DNA of 64,000 nt. Source: an uncultured Oxalobacteraceae bacterium (lineage in GTDB: Bacteria; Pseudomonadota; Gammaproteobacteria; Burkholderiales; Burkholderiaceae). Positions 32,532 to 40,595 of the stretch are shown here, one piece after another. Numbering within the stretch: the stretch's first letter is position 1; every line of letters starts with the position of its first letter. Where the stretch lies: contig CAMLFK010000001.1 in assembly GCA_946479255.1 (NCBI GenBank), forward strand, positions 20,145 to 84,144, read 5' to 3'. The notes under the pieces were generated by a model. That model was given only the letters and a program-made list of their open reading frames with translations. It did no database searches and was not told where the DNA came from. Both the position numbers and the translations under genes were made by a program.

Positions 32532-34145
32532 TTACGCCAGGCGCAGCCTTGGCGTGGACGACAGGCGGGACGCCGGCATTTCTTGGGCGCCGATGCTGAA
32601 ACTGCTGACGGCGTCCCTGAGCGCATCGGCCTGCTCATGCAGCGAGGCCGCGGCGGCGGCGGCCTGCTCGACCAGCGCGGCATTTTGCACCGCTACCGAT
32701 TCCATCTGGTTGACGCTCTGATGCACCAGGGCGATGCCCTCGCTCTGCTGCTGGCTGGCCGCGCTGATGCGCTCGATGATTTCGCCGACCTGCTTGACGC
32801 TGCCGACCACCTCGACCATGGTGCTGCCGGCCTGGCCGACCATCGTGCTGCCGGCCCGCATGTGCCGCACCGACTCGTCGATCAGGCTCTTGATTTCCTT
32901 GGCGGCGGTGGCGCTGCGCTGGGCCAGGTTGCGCACCTCGCTGGCCACGACCGCAAAGCCCCGCCCCTGCTCGCCGGCGCGCGCGGCCTCGACCGCGGCG
33001 TTCAGCGCCAGGATATTGGTCTGGAACGCGATGCCGTCGATCACGCCGATGATGTCGACGATGCGCGCCGACGAGGCGCTGATGGTTTCCATGGTGCGCA
33101 CCACGTCGCCCACCACCACCCCGCCGTTTTCGGCGATCACCGACGCATTGCGCGCCAGCAGGTTGGCCTGTTCGGCGTCGCGCGCGTTGCTGTGCACATT
33201 GCCGGTGAGCGCGGCGACGGCGCGGGTGGCCTGTTCCAGCGAGGCGCTTTGCTGCTCGGTGCGCACCGCCAGGTCGCGGTTACCGGCCGAAATTTCGGTG
33301 GTGCCGAGCGCCAGGCTATCGGCCGCGCTCTTGATGCCTGACACCGTCTGGGCCAGGGTCTGGCGCATCACGCGGATCGACGCCAGCAGGCTGTCCTCGT
33401 GGCCGCCGTCCACCGCGACCTCGACATCGAGCTTGCCGGCCGCGACCTGGCGGCAGATCTCGGCCGCATAGGCCGGCTCGCCGCCCAGGCGGCGCTGCAG
33501 GCCGCGCAGGATGTACAGCGCCACCGCCATGCCGGCGCCGAGCGAGCCGGCCAGCACCGCCAGCATGGTCAGGCGGGCGTTCTCGATCTGCCGTGCGCCC
33601 GAGGCTTCACCCTCTTCGCTGCGCTTGACGGCCAGTTGCACCACCTGGTCGACCGCCTTGCGGTGCTGCTCGTAGTGGCCGTTCATGGTCTTCATGATGG
33701 CGTTGGCCTGCTCGCGCTCGCCGGCCGCCAGCGCGGGAATCAGCTGCTTGAAGGCGGCCGCGTAAAACGCCACCGCCGGCTCGTGCGACTGGCGCAGGAT
33801 CAGGTCGCCGATGGTGTCGTCCAGCCCGGCCTTGAGCCAGTAATCGTGGCGGGTATCGTAATCGCCCTGCAGGGTTTTCAGGCGCGCCACGTAGCCCGCA
33901 TGCTGGGCCGGCTCGGCCGCCACCATCTGCAAGGTGACCAGATAGGATTCGATGATGTATTCCGGCGGCGGCAGCACGTCGGCCACCATATCCTTGTTCT
34001 GCACGATGTGCTGGTACAGCGGCCCGCCCACCTTGAGCGCGCCGAGGGTCTGGAAGGACACCAGGCCGTACACGGCAAAGCCGACGAAAACGGTCGACAG
34101 CAGGATCATGAAACGGTGGGTCAACTTGAGGTCGTGGAGGCTCAT
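32532..34145 (-). CDS. Methyl-accepting chemotaxis protein
   Basis: 537 residues from the ATG at 34145. A transmembrane segment ([18 protein letters not shown]) is followed by a periplasmic helical sensor of about 170 residues, a second transmembrane segment ([20 protein letters not shown]), a HAMP-like linker and the signalling coiled coil. The hairpin tip, which contacts CheA/CheW, reads [42 protein letters not shown] with the usual E-A-A-R-A-G-E. The C-terminus lacks a CheR pentapeptide tether. The sensor has an [14 protein letters not shown] start that I have seen in several proteobacterial receptors; its ligand is unknown. Confidence 0.93.
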   Translation of the reverse strand: MSLHDLKLTHRFMILLSTVFVGFAVYGLVSFQTLGALKVGGPLYQHIVQNKDMVADVLPPPEYIIESYLVTLQMVAAEPAQHAGYVARLKTLQGDYDTRHDYWLKAGLDDTIGDLILRQSHEPAVAFYAAAFKQLIPALAAGEREQANAIMKTMNGHYEQHRKAVDQVVQLAVKRSEEGEASGARQIENARLTMLAVLAGSLGAGMAVALYILRGLQRRLGGEPAYAAEICRQVAAGKLDVEVAVDGGHEDSLLASIRVMRQTLAQTVSGIKSAADSLALGTTEISAGNRDLAVRTEQQSASLEQATRAVAALTGNVHSNARDAEQANLLARNASVIAENGGVVVGDVVRTMETISASSARIVDIIGVIDGIAFQTNILALNAAVEAARAGEQGRGFAVVASEVRNLAQRSATAAKEIKSLIDESVRHMRAGSTMVGQAGSTMVEVVGSVKQVGEIIERISAASQQQSEGIALVHQSVNQMESVAVQNAALVEQAAAAAASLHEQADALRDAVSSFSIGAQEMPASRLSSTPRLRLA

Positions 34146-34377
34146 GCGGGTGCTCGGAAGGTCATGGACAGGGATGCCGCGGACGGCAGGAATTCCAAAG
34201 TAAAGCACGTAAAATAATTTACTGGAAGCAAAAGAAATGCTGCATTGCGGCAGCTCGCGTCGCTTTGGTGCAACTTGTGACGGATGCACCGTTGCGGTGC
34301 CGAAATCGCCGCATAGCGGCGCGGATTTCATCGAATCTCACAGTCAGCTGCTGTATTTGTGCAACGCGCGCCACATA
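34146..34377. other. Intergenic region upstream of the chemoreceptor
   Basis: About 230 bp between the chemoreceptor start and the subtilase terminator, likely holding the chemoreceptor promoter. It contains AT-rich TAAATTATTTTA on the minus strand (about 34208-34220) and small palindromes such as GCCGCATAGCGGC near 34310. No gene was found. Confidence 0.5.
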
Positions 34378-34413
34378 CAAAAAAAGGCTGTACCGGCGAA
34401 CCGGTACAGCCTT
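34378..34413 (-). terminator. Strong Rho-independent terminator of the subtilase gene
   Basis: A perfect 13-bp stem, AAGGCTGTACCGG with CCGGTACAGCCTT (34384-34396 with 34401-34413), closes a TTCG tetraloop on the minus strand and is followed by T residues down to 34379. Confidence 0.9.
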
Positions 34414-34460
34414 CAAAACGGAGCGCCGCGCGCTCCGCAGGTGCGAGATAGCCGCGTCGC

Positions 34461-37400
34461 TTAGCGCGATAGCGGCGGGACTGCCCGCGCCGTGCTAAAC
34501 GCAGGCAATGGATCGTTGGTGTTCACCTCGATCAGCGTGGTGCCCTGCGCGACCCCGCCCACCAGGTAGCGCAGCGCGCCCAGGTGGCGCTTGCCGGCCG
34601 CGAGACCCGACCAGGCCAGGCTGACCGTGCCGGTGCCGCCCATGTAGGCAAAGCCCGGCAAGGTGGCCTTGAAGCCGCCCTGGATGGCGTTCGGCGCCAG
34701 CACCCACGACGACAGGGCGTACTCGGCGCTGCCGCCTTTGGGCGCGTAACCGATCACGCACACCTTGTAGGCGCCGCTCGCAGGGCTGTTCAGCTGCACC
34801 CTTTCGTTGGAGCCGCCGTTGCCGCTGATGGCGGCCACGCCCCCGGCCGGATTGAGCACGATCAGGTCAAGGTCGCTTTCGTCCCCGCCCGTCGTGTCTT
34901 CGTCATACAGGTCGAAGCGCGCCAGCAGGCTCCCGGCTGCCACGTTGACCTCATGCACATTGACACCGGCTCCACCGCCGGCCTGGCAGGCGGCCAGGTA
35001 AACATCGCTGTCGGTGCCCGATTCGCCGATGCTGCGGGTATCGCGGGTGGCCGGCAGCAGGCCGGATTTAACGCTGCTCATCGGACCGCTGAAGCCGGTG
35101 CCGATGGTGAACACCTTGGTGCCGGTGGCAGCTTCGCTGCTCACGGTGGACGGCGCGGCCAGTGCGGTGCCGCGCGCGGTCAGCGGGCTGCGCACGCTGG
35201 TGCTGCCGTCCGTCCAGACCAGGCTGCCATACACCCAGGTGTCGAGCGGCGCGCTGGTGCGGGTCAGCGTGACCTTGAAGCTCGCTTTCTGGCCGGCGCC
35301 GATGGTCAGGGTCGGCGGCTGCACCGTGACGTTGTAGCCGGGCAGCGTGGCGCTGGCCGTGTAGGTGGCGGTGGCGCTGCCGACGTTGGTGACGGTGCGG
35401 GTCATGATCAACGAGCCGAGCACGTTGCCGGCCGTCAGCGAGGCCAGGTTCAGGTTGTACGCGGGAATCGTGCCGATCGCATTGCAGGTGGCCACGCTAT
35501 ACACGTCGGCATTGATCCCGCACAGGAAACGGGCGTAGTCGATCTCGCCGGCGTCGTACACCAGGCCTGGATTGGCGGCCGGATTCGGCGTCACCTGGCC
35601 GGCGCCTTGCGCCCACGGCAAAGTGCCGGTGGTGCGCGCCGAGCTGTCCCAGACGACGCTGCCGTTGCGCCCGTCCGGTTTGGTCGGCGTGGCGGTGCTC
35701 ATCATGGCCGACTTGATGGCCGCCGGCGACCAGGCCGGATGCAGTTGCTTGAGCAGCGCGGCGATGCCGGCCACGTGCGGGCTGGCCATCGACGTGCCGC
35801 TGTAGAACGCCCAGCTTGGGGTGGCGGGCGCGCCGGCGGCGATGCTGTCGCGCTGAGCCTGGGTGAGGTCGGCGCTGACGGCGGCCAGGATGTCGGTGCC
35901 GGGCGCGGCGATATCGGGCTTCATGATATTCGCGTTGGCCACGTTCGGGCCCCGCGAGGACTGGCCGCTCATGACCGGCGCGCTGACGGTGGTATCGGTA
36001 ATGGCGCGCAGCTCGCCCAGCGAGGCGGTGGCGCTGCCCGGATTGGCCGCCATATAGGCCTTGAGCGCGCTGCCGTCATCGACCCGCAGGTGCACGGTCG
36101 AGAGCGAGTGCGGCTGGTTGATCACCGAGTTGTTGGCCGCCGAGACGTTGGCGATGATCACGCCGACGGCGCCGGCGGCCTTGCCGTTGGCACTCTTGTT
36201 GACCAGCACGTTGGCGCCGCGGTCACATACCAGGACCTTGCCGGTGACCTTGGCCGGATCGAGCAGCGGGGCCACGCCATCGGCGTCACCGAAGCACTGC
36301 AACAAGGTCGGCTCGGCCGGATTGCCCCCGGGCAGGGCCGCGTCGCGCGCCAGGATCAGGGGCGCGGACGGGGTGTTGGCATTGCTCGACGCGCCGACCA
36401 GCTTGCTGCCGTTGCCGAGCGTGGCGGTGCCGACATAGCTGCGGTCGTGCATCGAGTTGCCGACCGAGGTCAGCCATGGGCTCAGGTGCGCGGTCGGGGC
36501 CACGGTGGTCGAGGTCGGCCCGTTGTTGCCGGCCGAAGTGGCGACGAACACGCCGGCGCTGGCCGCGCCCAGGAAGGCTACTTCGGTCGGATCGTCGAAG
36601 GTGCCGCCGCCGGCGCTCGGGCCGATCGAGAAGTTAAGCACGTTCACGCCGTCCGTGACCGCCTGCTCGATCGCCGCCACGCTGTTGGAGGTGGCGCAGC
36701 CATTGCGTCCGCTGCCGCCGTCGGTCCAGCACACCTTGTAGGCGGCGATGCGGGCGCGCGGGGCGATGCCCGATACCGTGCCCAGTTGTAAGCCGTCGTT
36801 GACCACCTTGACGTTGGCATTGCCGGCCGCCGTGCTGGCGGTGTGCGAGCCGTGCCCGCCGTGGCCCTCGGGCCCGGCCACCGAATCGCGCGGCGACAGG
36901 AACTCGGTCCAGTGCAGGGCCTGATCAGGGTTCTTGAAGTAGCGCGCGCCGATCAGCTTGTTGTTGCAGTTCTCGCGGGAGAACCCTTCGCCGGTCTGGC
37001 AAATGCCTTTCCAGGTGGCGGGCGGGGCGCCGTACACCTGGGTGCTGCCGCTGTGGTTCGGCACGCCATTGGCGTCGACCTTGTCGGCGAAGCTGGGGTG
37101 TTCCGGCCAGATGCCGCTGTCGATGATGCCGACCACGATATTCTCGCCGGCCGCGCCCTGCCCGCCCACTTGCTGCCACAGGCCGCCGGGCTGGTCGAGG
37201 CCGATGAACGCCGGGGTGTAGCTGGTGTTGGGCTGGAGGATGGAGTCGGCACTGATCCTGGCGACACCGCTGTTTTTCTTCAGCGTCCGCACTTCGGCAT
37301 CGGTCAGCTGCGCGGCGAAGCCGTTGAACACCACCTTGTATTGCTGGGTGATGTAGGCGCTGGCGACCGCGGCGATCACATTGCTTTGCCTGGTTTCCAG

Positions 37401-37628
37401 GTAGCCGATGTAGCTTTGCACGGCGGCGGCATCGATGTTCAGGCGCTGGCCCTGGGCCGGCTTGGTGGCGGAGAGGCCGCTGACCTGGCCCGTATAGGTG
37501 GCCACCGGCTTGTCGACCAGTTGCACGATATAGGAACGGCGCACCTCGTCGGCGCCGGCCGAACCGGCGACGCCGGCGGCACCGCCGAACAGGATGAGGA
37601 TGGCAAGGGAGACTGGACGCAGTTGCAT
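34461..37628 (-). CDS. Secreted subtilisin-like serine protease (S8, cucumisin-like, with PA domain)
   Basis: 1055 residues. Signal peptide (RPVSLAILILFGGAAGVAGSAGA), an inhibitor-I9 type propeptide (RRSYIVQLVDKPVATY...QYKVVFNGFAAQLTDAEV), then the S8 domain from about 140. The catalytic triad is D170 (IIDSGIWPEHPSF), H262 (GHGSHTAS) and S613 (GTSMASPHVAG), with oxyanion N369 in the SAGNNG motif. A PA domain is inserted at about 415-530, as in plant cucumisins and C5a peptidases. A fibronectin-like domain follows (about 730-835), then a beta-rich C-terminal domain with DLYDEDTTGGDESDLDLIVL, similar to pre-peptidase C-terminal modules. Secreted or cell-surface. It lies 3 bp after a PEP-CTERM gene in the same operon. 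All key residues intact. Confidence 0.93.
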   Translation of the reverse strand: MQLRPVSLAILILFGGAAGVAGSAGADEVRRSYIVQLVDKPVATYTGQVSGLSATKPAQGQRLNIDAAAVQSYIGYLETRQSNVIAAVASAYITQQYKVVFNGFAAQLTDAEVRTLKKNSGVARISADSILQPNTSYTPAFIGLDQPGGLWQQVGGQGAAGENIVVGIIDSGIWPEHPSFADKVDANGVPNHSGSTQVYGAPPATWKGICQTGEGFSRENCNNKLIGARYFKNPDQALHWTEFLSPRDSVAGPEGHGGHGSHTASTAAGNANVKVVNDGLQLGTVSGIAPRARIAAYKVCWTDGGSGRNGCATSNSVAAIEQAVTDGVNVLNFSIGPSAGGGTFDDPTEVAFLGAASAGVFVATSAGNNGPTSTTVAPTAHLSPWLTSVGNSMHDRSYVGTATLGNGSKLVGASSNANTPSAPLILARDAALPGGNPAEPTLLQCFGDADGVAPLLDPAKVTGKVLVCDRGANVLVNKSANGKAAGAVGVIIANVSAANNSVINQPHSLSTVHLRVDDGSALKAYMAANPGSATASLGELRAITDTTVSAPVMSGQSSRGPNVANANIMKPDIAAPGTDILAAVSADLTQAQRDSIAAGAPATPSWAFYSGTSMASPHVAGIAALLKQLHPAWSPAAIKSAMMSTATPTKPDGRNGSVVWDSSARTTGTLPWAQGAGQVTPNPAANPGLVYDAGEIDYARFLCGINADVYSVATCNAIGTIPAYNLNLASLTAGNVLGSLIMTRTVTNVGSATATYTASATLPGYNVTVQPPTLTIGAGQKASFKVTLTRTSAPLDTWVYGSLVWTDGSTSVRSPLTARGTALAAPSTVSSEAATGTKVFTIGTGFSGPMSSVKSGLLPATRDTRSIGESGTDSDVYLAACQAGGGAGVNVHEVNVAAGSLLARFDLYDEDTTGGDESDLDLIVLNPAGGVAAISGNGGSNERVQLNSPASGAYKVCVIGYAPKGGSAEYALSSWVLAPNAIQGGFKATLPGFAYMGGTGTVSLAWSGLAAGKRHLGALRYLVGGVAQGTTLIEVNTNDPLPAFSTARAVPPLSR

Positions 37629-37631
37629 GGC

Positions 37632-38396
37632 TCAGGCTCCTTTCAGCGCGCGGCGGCGCTGCAGCGCCAGCGCACCGATGGCCAGGCCGGCCAGCACGAA
37701 GCTGCCGGGCTCGGGCACCTCGTTGAAGCGCAAGTTATCGATGGCAAACTGGGCCTGGTTGAAGGCCGGGTTGTCGAAGGAGTTGGTGCAATTCATGTCC
37801 GCGTCGAACACGCAGGCGTCGATGCTCAGGCTGGAGAAAGTCTGCTGCAGAAAGCCGGCGCCGATGGCGGCGCTGCCGAACATGAAATTGCCGAGCGCAT
37901 CCTGGCCTGGAAAGCTCACCTCGGTGTACGCCGTGCTGCCGTCGAACAGGGTGCCCGACAGGCGCAAGCGCCCGTAATCGCCGCCGCTGACCGGCAGCGG
38001 GCTGAGGAATGCCAGGTCGAGGCCGCCGAAGGTGAAGCCGCCGATCTTGTCCGAGCGGGAAAAGCGCACCGCGCCATCGTTGAGTACCATCAGGTAATTG
38101 CCGTCCGCCGCGCCGGGGCAGGTGATCAGGTCGCAGGTGGCCGAATTGTTGGCGTCGGCAATGGTGCCGGTGCCGCTGACCGCGCCGTAGTACGCGCCCA
38201 CCGGGCCTTCGATCAGCAGCATGTCGTAGCCGTTCTCGGACAGCGATTCGCCGCTGAGATGCGCATCGGGCGTGAGCGAGGAGAAAGTGACCGTGGTCGC
38301 GGCGGCTGGGGCGGCGCACAGCAGGGCGAAGGAAGTGGCAAGGGCGGCAAGCGGCGTGCGGGACGCACGGATGCCCTGATGGTATCTCTGATTCAT
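37632..38396 (-). CDS. PEP-CTERM protein of the QFxxD type
   Basis: 254 residues from the ATG at 38396. Signal peptide (LAALATSFALLCAAPAAA), a beta-rich middle (TVTFSSLTPDAHLSGESLSENGYDMLLIEG), then AQFAIDNLRF, the QFxxD box, and the PEP-CTERM tail: VPEPGS, a hydrophobic segment (FVLAGLAIGALAL) and basic QRRRALKG. Such tails are cut by exosortase (EpsH-type) for surface sorting; the sortase gene is not in this window. It is directly upstream of the subtilase with 3 bp between them, so the pair are probably made together, and the protease may process or associate with it. Family knowledge of a regular QFxxD-S8 pairing is recalled, not checked. Confidence 0.9.
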   Translation of the reverse strand: MNQRYHQGIRASRTPLAALATSFALLCAAPAAATTVTFSSLTPDAHLSGESLSENGYDMLLIEGPVGAYYGAVSGTGTIADANNSATCDLITCPGAADGNYLMVLNDGAVRFSRSDKIGGFTFGGLDLAFLSPLPVSGGDYGRLRLSGTLFDGSTAYTEVSFPGQDALGNFMFGSAAIGAGFLQQTFSSLSIDACVFDADMNCTNSFDNPAFNQAQFAIDNLRFNEVPEPGSFVLAGLAIGALALQRRRALKGA

Positions 38397-38768
38397 TGAA
38401 TAAACCCCGTTTGGTGAACGATGTGAGTGCTGTGACGGCACTGGAAACCAGATGCGAGATGCGCAGATGCCTGTCAGCACGACGTACTTTTTGGATGAAA
38501 AAGCGCCCTTGACTATAGCAAAATGAATAATTTTTGTAGCAAAAATTTTAACCTTACTTGTACGTATTTCTTGACCCGCAACTGAACAATATTCCGTGCC
38601 CTCTATGAAAACCCGGTGCGCCGGCGCCCCTGCGGGACCTCACAAAAACGTAACAATTGCTGAGCAATGACAAAGTGACCATGGAGAAAAATTGCCTCGT
38701 GCTATCGTGTGCATGCCTTGGCTGAGAGGGGTATCATGGAGGGGTCCCGAACCAGCGTAAGGATCATC
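38397..38768. promoter_or_regulatory. Divergent regulatory region between PEP-CTERM and M15-type genes
   Basis: 372 bp, AT-rich in the middle. On the minus strand an extended -10 box TGCTATAGT (centred on 38512-38517) could start the PEP-CTERM transcript, leaving a leader of about 105 nt. A small hairpin with A/T arms, ATTTTTGTAGCAAAAAT, lies at 38527-38543. No RNA gene or riboswitch was recognised. Confidence 0.4.
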
Positions 38769-39314
38769 ATGAACCCACGCCGCTCCTTCCTGAAAAGCTC
38801 AGTTGTCCTGGCTTCCGCGCTGAGCGTTCCCGCACTTGCCAAAGCTGCATCGACTGCCACCGCCGCCTCTGGCGAACGTACCCTGCGCCTGTACAACACG
38901 CATACCGGCGAAGCGCTGAAAAGCGTGTTCTGGGCCGAGGGCCAGTTCATTCCAGAGGCACTTACCGACATCAACAGGCTGCTGCGCGACCACCGCAACA
39001 ACCAGATCGCGCCCATCGACCCGGCTTTGCTGGTCTTGCTGAACGAGGTCAGCGCCAAGTTCAGCAACAATAAGGTGCTGCACGTCATTTCCGGTTACCG
39101 CTCGCCGGAGAGCAATAAAATGCTCGCCGAACGCAGCAAGGGCGTGGCCAAACACAGCATGCACCTCGACGGCAAGGCCATCGACATCCGCATGCCTGGC
39201 CAGGACCTGCGCGACATCCACAAAGCCGCCCTGGCGGCGCGTGGCGGCGGCGTCGGCTATTACGCCGACTCGCAATTCGTGCACATGGATACCGGCCGCG
39301 TGCGCAGCTGGTAA
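38769..39314 (+). CDS. Tat-exported M15-type peptidase / YcbK (DUF882) family protein
   Basis: 181 residues from the ATG at 38769 with AAGGA upstream. The N-terminus is a twin-arginine signal (NPRRSFLKSSVVLASALSVPALAKA). The D-Ala-D-Ala carboxypeptidase-like fold shows the zinc motifs: SGYRSPESNKML, the H-x6-D type motif in HSMHLDGKAIDIRMPG, and QFVHMDTGRVRSW with the last His. The family (YcbK/MepK) includes murein endopeptidases that cut 3-3 cross-links to allow wall growth. It would act in the periplasm after Tat export. Genes on both sides belong to other functions. Confidence 0.9.
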   Translation: MNPRRSFLKSSVVLASALSVPALAKAASTATAASGERTLRLYNTHTGEALKSVFWAEGQFIPEALTDINRLLRDHRNNQIAPIDPALLVLLNEVSAKFSNNKVLHVISGYRSPESNKMLAERSKGVAKHSMHLDGKAIDIRMPGQDLRDIHKAALAARGGGVGYYADSQFVHMDTGRVRSW

Positions 39315-39348
39315 TCAGCTGGCAAGCACGGCCAACAAGGGGACGGGG

Positions 39349-40179
39349 ATGGTGGCGCGCACGGCATCGCGGTCACCAGTCACCCTGCTCTTTCTGTCGG
39401 GGCTGCTCCTCGGAGCCAGCCCCGGCCCATCGGCCCAGACACCGGCCGCTGTGCCGATTCCAGCGGTCGTCGTCCCCTATGTGCGCGACCCGGTCGATAA
39501 AAGCTATCGCAAGATGATCAAGGGCATAGAGCGCTTCGAGCGCGAGCGTGCCCTCGCGCCCGCCGCCACCCTGCGCTTTCGCCTGCTGCCCCGGGTGCCG
39601 GGCGCCCGTATGCAAGGTATCGCCCTGCGCGTGGCGGGCGACCGCATCAGCATTCCCATCCCGATTGCCGCTGACAATAGCTTCATCCTCGAACACAATG
39701 CCCAAGCCTGGGCGGAAGACGCCGCCGTGGTGGCCAACCGCAAGACCGACAGCATGACCTGGCGCGCCTGGGTGCAGACTTCCGGCTTGCCGGCCGGCTT
39801 GCCGTCCGGCACCCGCCGGCTGGGCGACCTGCGCCTCGAATGCCGGGTCGGCATGGATGCCGGCCTGATCTCCAACACTTCGCCCATCTTCGCCTGGCTG
39901 ACTTCGCTGCTGACCGACACCGACCAGGTTTGCAACAGTCCGGACGGCAATTACCTGTTCTTCGCCGAGCGGCCCATCTTCAGCGTCACCCTGCGCCATG
40001 GCGCGGCCAGCATGGCCCTGCCGCTGCGCATGCTGTACGGCGGCGGCGAACAAACGGCCGCCACCCTGCCCTATTGCGACTGCCAGGTCTTGCTCGACCG
40101 CAGCTACTACGCGCCGATCTGGGACCGCCGCTGGCCGGACGACACCCTGGTCGAGTTCGAGTACATGGATACGCCGTGA
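39349..40179 (+). CDS. Exported protein, unknown function
   Basis: 276 residues with a signal peptide (VTLLFLSGLLLGASPGPSAQT). GGGG-type sites precede the ATG at 39349. The mature start PVPYVRDPVDKSYRKMIKGIERFERER resembles the opening of the exported protein at 31807. Beta-rich throughout (ATLRFRLLPRVPGARMQGIALRVAGD, ISIPIPIAADNSFIL), with cysteines in RLECRVG, DQVCNS and PYCDCQV. No catalytic motif recognised. It overlaps the following lipoprotein gene by 4 bp (GTGA), so the two form a coupled pair and may work together at the envelope. Confidence 0.8.
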   Translation: MVARTASRSPVTLLFLSGLLLGASPGPSAQTPAAVPIPAVVVPYVRDPVDKSYRKMIKGIERFERERALAPAATLRFRLLPRVPGARMQGIALRVAGDRISIPIPIAADNSFILEHNAQAWAEDAAVVANRKTDSMTWRAWVQTSGLPAGLPSGTRRLGDLRLECRVGMDAGLISNTSPIFAWLTSLLTDTDQVCNSPDGNYLFFAERPIFSVTLRHGAASMALPLRMLYGGGEQTAATLPYCDCQVLLDRSYYAPIWDRRWPDDTLVEFEYMDTP

Positions 40180-40526
40180 GCACCCAGCCGAGCCGGCTCA
40201 TGCAGGCGCTGGCCCTGATGGCGGCCCTGGCCGGCTGCGCCAGCGCGCCGCCGCCGCCGGGCACGCAGGTCGATGCGGCGCGCCTTCAGGCGCTGGCCCA
40301 GCCGGGCACGGCCACCCGCGCCAGCGTCGCCGCCGCCTTCGGACACACCCGCAGCATCGCTTTCGACAGCGGCAAGGAGGTGTGGCTGTACCTGATTCCG
40401 CTTGGCGCCGGGCCTACGCCGGCCGCCCGCTTTACCGAGGCAGTGCTGCTGTTCGACCGCGAGGGCGTGCTGCGCAAGGTGCGGCAGCGCCCGCCTCACC
40501 CCTACGACCGGGCAGAAAAACCTTAG
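40176..40526 (+). CDS. Small lipoprotein, BamE/SmpA-like
   Basis: 116 residues from a GTG overlapping the previous stop. The signal ends in a perfect lipobox (ALMAALAGC), so the mature protein starts at Cys21 and is membrane-anchored. The sequence after it, RLQALAQPGTATRASVAAAFGHTRSIAFDSGKEVWLYLI...AVLLFDREGVLRKVR, follows the pattern of the BamE/OmlA fold (start helix, V-x-x-x-F-G, W-x-Y, late strand). It is not BamE itself, which sits in a different context, so a specific partner is unknown. The upstream coupled gene is the best candidate. Confidence 0.8.
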   Translation: MSTQPSRLMQALALMAALAGCASAPPPPGTQVDAARLQALAQPGTATRASVAAAFGHTRSIAFDSGKEVWLYLIPLGAGPTPAARFTEAVLLFDREGVLRKVRQRPPHPYDRAEKP

Positions 40527-40595
40527 GCCGCTCAGTTGAACCATGTCGCAACTAGCCGGTCTAACCAGCGATAAGGACCAACCAGTCCCAGCGAC

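Noticed and set aside
34584..36791. 735-residue plus-strand frame opposite the subtilase
   Set aside because: Antisense shadow with Arg/Gly/His-rich nonsense composition.
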